A stretch of DNA of 64,000 bases from positions 310,001 to 374,000 of the forward strand of contig CAXXLC010000028.1 of NCBI GenBank assembly GCA_963677345.2, given 5' to 3'. Positions 62,270 through 64,000 of the stretch are shown one piece after another. The position numbers and the translations under genes are program-made. The DNA is from Saccharicrinis sp963677345 (GTDB lineage Bacteria; Bacteroidota; Bacteroidia; Bacteroidales; Marinilabiliaceae). The notes beneath the pieces were generated by a model. The model saw nothing but the letters and a program-made list of their open reading frames with translations, was not told where the DNA came from and did no database searches. Positions within the stretch are counted from its first letter, which is position 1. Each line of letters starts with the position of its first letter.

Positions 62270-62971
62270 ATGATAGAAGCAAACAACTTTAAAATTTTAT
62301 TAGTAGATGATGAGCCCGACATTATTGAATTTGTGGGCTACAACCTGAAAAAGGAAGGATTTCAGGTATTAACATCAAGTAATGGAATTGAAGCCATTGC
62401 TATTGCAAAAAAAGAACTTCCTCATTTAATAGTATTAGATGTTATGATGCCCGAAATGGATGGCATTGAAACATGTGAGGAAATAAAAAGAATACCCGAG
62501 TTAAAAAATACCATTGTGGCATTTTTAACAGCCAGGGGTGAAGACTATTCTCAAATAGCAGGTTTCGATGCCGGTGCCGATGATTACATATCCAAACCCA
62601 TCAAGCCTAAGGTTTTAATATCAAGAGTAAAAGCCTTGCTAAAGAGATACAAAACTGATAACGGCTCGTCTTCTGAAAAAAAATCAAACATTGTTAATAT
62701 TGGTGATTTAACCATTGACAGAGAAAAATATATCATTATCAATAAAGGCTCTGAACTCATATTGCCGAAAAAGGAATTTGAACTTTTAATGCTCTTAGCT
62801 TCAAAACCCGATAAAGTATTTACCCGTGACGAAATTTACAATGCCGTTTGGGGCGATAGCATTATTGTTGGCGACAGAACCATTGATGTACATATCAGAA
62901 AAGTACGCGAAAAAATAGGCTCAAACCATATAAAAACAATCAAAGGTGTAGGTTATAAATTCGTTGAGTAA
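62270..62971 (+). CDS. phoB: PhoB-like response regulator
   Basis: The 233-residue OmpR/PhoB-family regulator has a receiver with acidic pair Asp13/Asp14, phosphoacceptor Asp57 in VLDVMMPEMDG, and the Lys in DDYISKPIKP. The C-terminal winged helix has FELLMLLASKPDKVFTRDEIYNAVWG and the recognition-helix region RTIDVHIRKVREKIG. It pairs with the phoR-like kinase just upstream. Similar ArlR/WalR-type regulators cannot be excluded, but the PiT neighbour supports phosphate control. A strong terminator follows. Confidence 0.87.
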   Translation: MIEANNFKILLVDDEPDIIEFVGYNLKKEGFQVLTSSNGIEAIAIAKKELPHLIVLDVMMPEMDGIETCEEIKRIPELKNTIVAFLTARGEDYSQIAGFDAGADDYISKPIKPKVLISRVKALLKRYKTDNGSSSEKKSNIVNIGDLTIDREKYIIINKGSELILPKKEFELLMLLASKPDKVFTRDEIYNAVWGDSIIVGDRTIDVHIRKVREKIGSNHIKTIKGVGYKFVE

Positions 62972-62995
62972 AAAAAATGCAACTTAATATATTTT

Positions 62996-63032
62996 AAAGC
63001 TGTCAGACAAATCATTGCATGACAGCTTTTTT
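62996..63032 (+). terminator. phoB terminator
   Basis: AAAGCTGTCA (62996-63005) pairs with TGACAGCTTT (63020-63029), followed by a T run to 63032. The loop is 14 nt. Confidence 0.85.
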
Positions 63033-63121
63033 ATTACTGATAATATTTATTCATTCGTCAATATATTCTCTTATATTAAATTATTATTTTTATTTTTGGT
63101 CAGATAATTTCTAGAAAAATC

Positions 63122-63541
63122 ATGATAAAGAGAATTATACCTATACTACTCATTGCTCTTATTGCGTTTTCTTGTGGAAAGAAAAAAGCAACAGAAGTAA
63201 AACAAGTGAAACGAGAAGTTGTAAAACCGCCTGTTGAAAAAAAGGATACAATTACACCTCCACCACCACAACCTGAACCGGAAATAGTTCCACCTCCTGA
63301 AAATAAGTACTTTTTAATTGCAGGTAGTTTTTCAAACATGAAAAATGCCGAAACTTTTAAAAGCGAATTAATTCAACAAGGATATGATTCTGAAATCATC
63401 ATTAGAAAAAGAGGAAAAAACAAAGATTTCTATAAAGTGTCATACAAAGGATTTTCAGATAAAGATGAGGCCTTTAACGAATTAGCAATGGAAAGAAAAC
63501 AACCCAATAATCAGGATGTTTGGTTATTGATTAAAAAATAA
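63122..63541 (+). CDS. SPOR-domain lipoprotein
   Basis: The 139-residue protein has a lipoprotein signal (IIPILLIALIAFSCGKKK, Cys about 19) and a Lys- then Pro-rich linker (about 20-62, with PPPPQPEPEIVPPPE) able to cross part of the cell wall. A SPOR domain follows (about 63-139: YFLIAGSFSNMKNAETFKSELIQQGYDSEIII ... FYKVSYKGFSDKDEAF). SPOR domains bind glycan strands lacking stem peptides at division sites. It is probably attached to the outer membrane and involved in envelope or division work; no specific role can be given. It is monocistronic. Confidence 0.85.
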   Translation: MIKRIIPILLIALIAFSCGKKKATEVKQVKREVVKPPVEKKDTITPPPPQPEPEIVPPPENKYFLIAGSFSNMKNAETFKSELIQQGYDSEIIIRKRGKNKDFYKVSYKGFSDKDEAFNELAMERKQPNNQDVWLLIKK

Positions 63542-63545
63542 AAAT

Positions 63546-63588
63546 AAAATCCCATAGTTATATATATTTTAAATAACCATGGGATTTT
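63546..63588. terminator. Bidirectional terminator
   Basis: AAAATCCCATAGTTAT (63546-63561) pairs with ATAACCATGGGATTTT (63573-63588) with one mismatch, flanked by A and T tracts. It lies between the convergent SPOR and HAD genes. Confidence 0.75.
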
Positions 63589-63590
63589 TT

Positions 63591-64000
63591 TTACTCCAGC
63601 AGCTGGTTCATTTTTGAAACCCACTGATCGGGATACTCCACTAACCAGGATTCTATACCCACGTTCCTGGCAGCTTCCACGTTGGCTAATGAATCATCCA
63701 GATAAAGCGTTTCTTCTGCTTTTATATTTGCATCCGCAAGCACTCTTTTAAAAATAGCATCACTGGGTTTACTCATACCCATTTCGTGACTGTAATATAT
63801 CTTGTCAAACAATTTATCCAAGGATCCAACAATGGGAACCCTGTTCGAACAGGATTCAATATGTAAGCTATTGGTATTGCTTAGTAAATAAACCTGATGT
63901 GTTTGTCGTAATTTAATAATTGTTGAAATGCGTTCGTCTTTATAATCACCCAGTAAAGAATTCCATGCCTCTATTACATCCTTTTCAGTTACGCCTTGCT
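63591..64000 (-). CDS. HAD-superfamily hydrolase (C-terminal part, cut by window edge)
   Basis: The frame is open from the right edge to the stop at 63591, about 136 residues. It shows HAD motif II in VYLLSNTN, motif III Lys in YYSHEMGMSKPSDAIFKRVL, and motif IV in ETLYLDDSLANVEAARNVGIESWLV. This places it in the HAD-IA, haloacid-dehalogenase-like group of small-molecule phosphatases. The motif I nucleophile Asp must lie outside the window. The TTG at 63819-63821 is internal and not a start. The substrate is unknown. Confidence 0.85.
   Translation of the reverse strand, partial: QGVTEKDVIEAWNSLLGDYKDERISTIIKLRQTHQVYLLSNTNSLHIESCSNRVPIVGSLDKLFDKIYYSHEMGMSKPSDAIFKRVLADANIKAEETLYLDDSLANVEAARNVGIESWLVEYPDQWVSKMNQLLE

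Noticed and set aside
1..64000. Insertion sequences, prophage, integron or defence island
   Set aside because: No transposase, integrase, phage or restriction-type protein was found in any reading frame, and base use looks even apart from short intergenic stretches.

Overview
The window looks like chromosomal DNA of a Bacteroidota species, most plausibly a marine or sediment member of the Bacteroidales/Marinilabiliales. Several things point that way. The DNA is AT-rich. Promoters match the Bacteroidota pattern TTTG-N19-21-TAnnTTTG (clearest before trxA and the tRNA-Leu gene). Lipoproteins carry C-D-D-D-D-type export signals. A TonB-dependent receptor with a carboxypeptidase-like N-terminal extension is present, as are other lineage-typical families (DUF4286, DUF2461, membrane-anchored MutS-like ATPase, PorV-like barrel, GDGGIQEE-type transketolase). 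Almost everything is core chromosome: I see no insertion sequence, prophage, CRISPR array or defence island.

Layout. 0-8.3 kb: start of ispD (cut by the edge), a DUF2461 protein, two small exported proteins, a ComF-type phosphoribosyltransferase, transketolase, and a large exported metalloprotease/propeller/barrel protein. 8.4-26.1 kb: information processing, with a DnaQ-DnaE fusion polymerase, thioredoxin, greA, a HIT hydrolase, ruvC, serS, rplU-rpmA, a DUF151 nuclease, a nucleoside transporter, and the parE-parC-aroK run. 26.1-27.1 kb: a gene-free kilobase with a 42-bp tandem array. 27.1-36.9 kb: membrane MutS-like ATPase, obgE, hpt-adk, purE, a barrel protein/HhH protein pair, and recQ. 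37.3-48.3 kb: tatC-lptB, tRNA-Leu(UAG), tig-clpP-clpX, a predicted cyclic-2,3-DPG-synthetase-like GTPase, acpH, prmC, ribD, cls. 48.4-48.8 kb: a second array, phased at about 21 bp. 48.9-52.1 kb: hppA and an AlkD-like protein.

52.2-63 kb is the most interesting part. A surface lipoprotein with a duplicated 382-residue module lies beside a TonB-dependent receptor, a PiT phosphate transporter and a PhoR/PhoB-like two-component system. Both the receptor and the transporter carry a single-base frameshift; restoring one base in each gives ordinary full-length proteins (about 929 and 751 residues). Three sites (before phoB, upstream of the receptor, and upstream of a small MORN-repeat protein at 1.5 kb) carry three TTAAC-like pentamers exactly 11 nt apart, which is the geometry of Pho boxes in Bacillus and cyanobacteria. 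I read this as a candidate phosphate-starvation locus. The window closes with a SPOR-domain lipoprotein and a truncated HAD hydrolase.

Nothing here is a clearly new defence or mobile system. The best leads are the two phased repeat arrays, the Pho-box-like triplets, the two adjacent frameshifts and the duplicated lipoprotein. All functions are read from sequence motifs without database searches.
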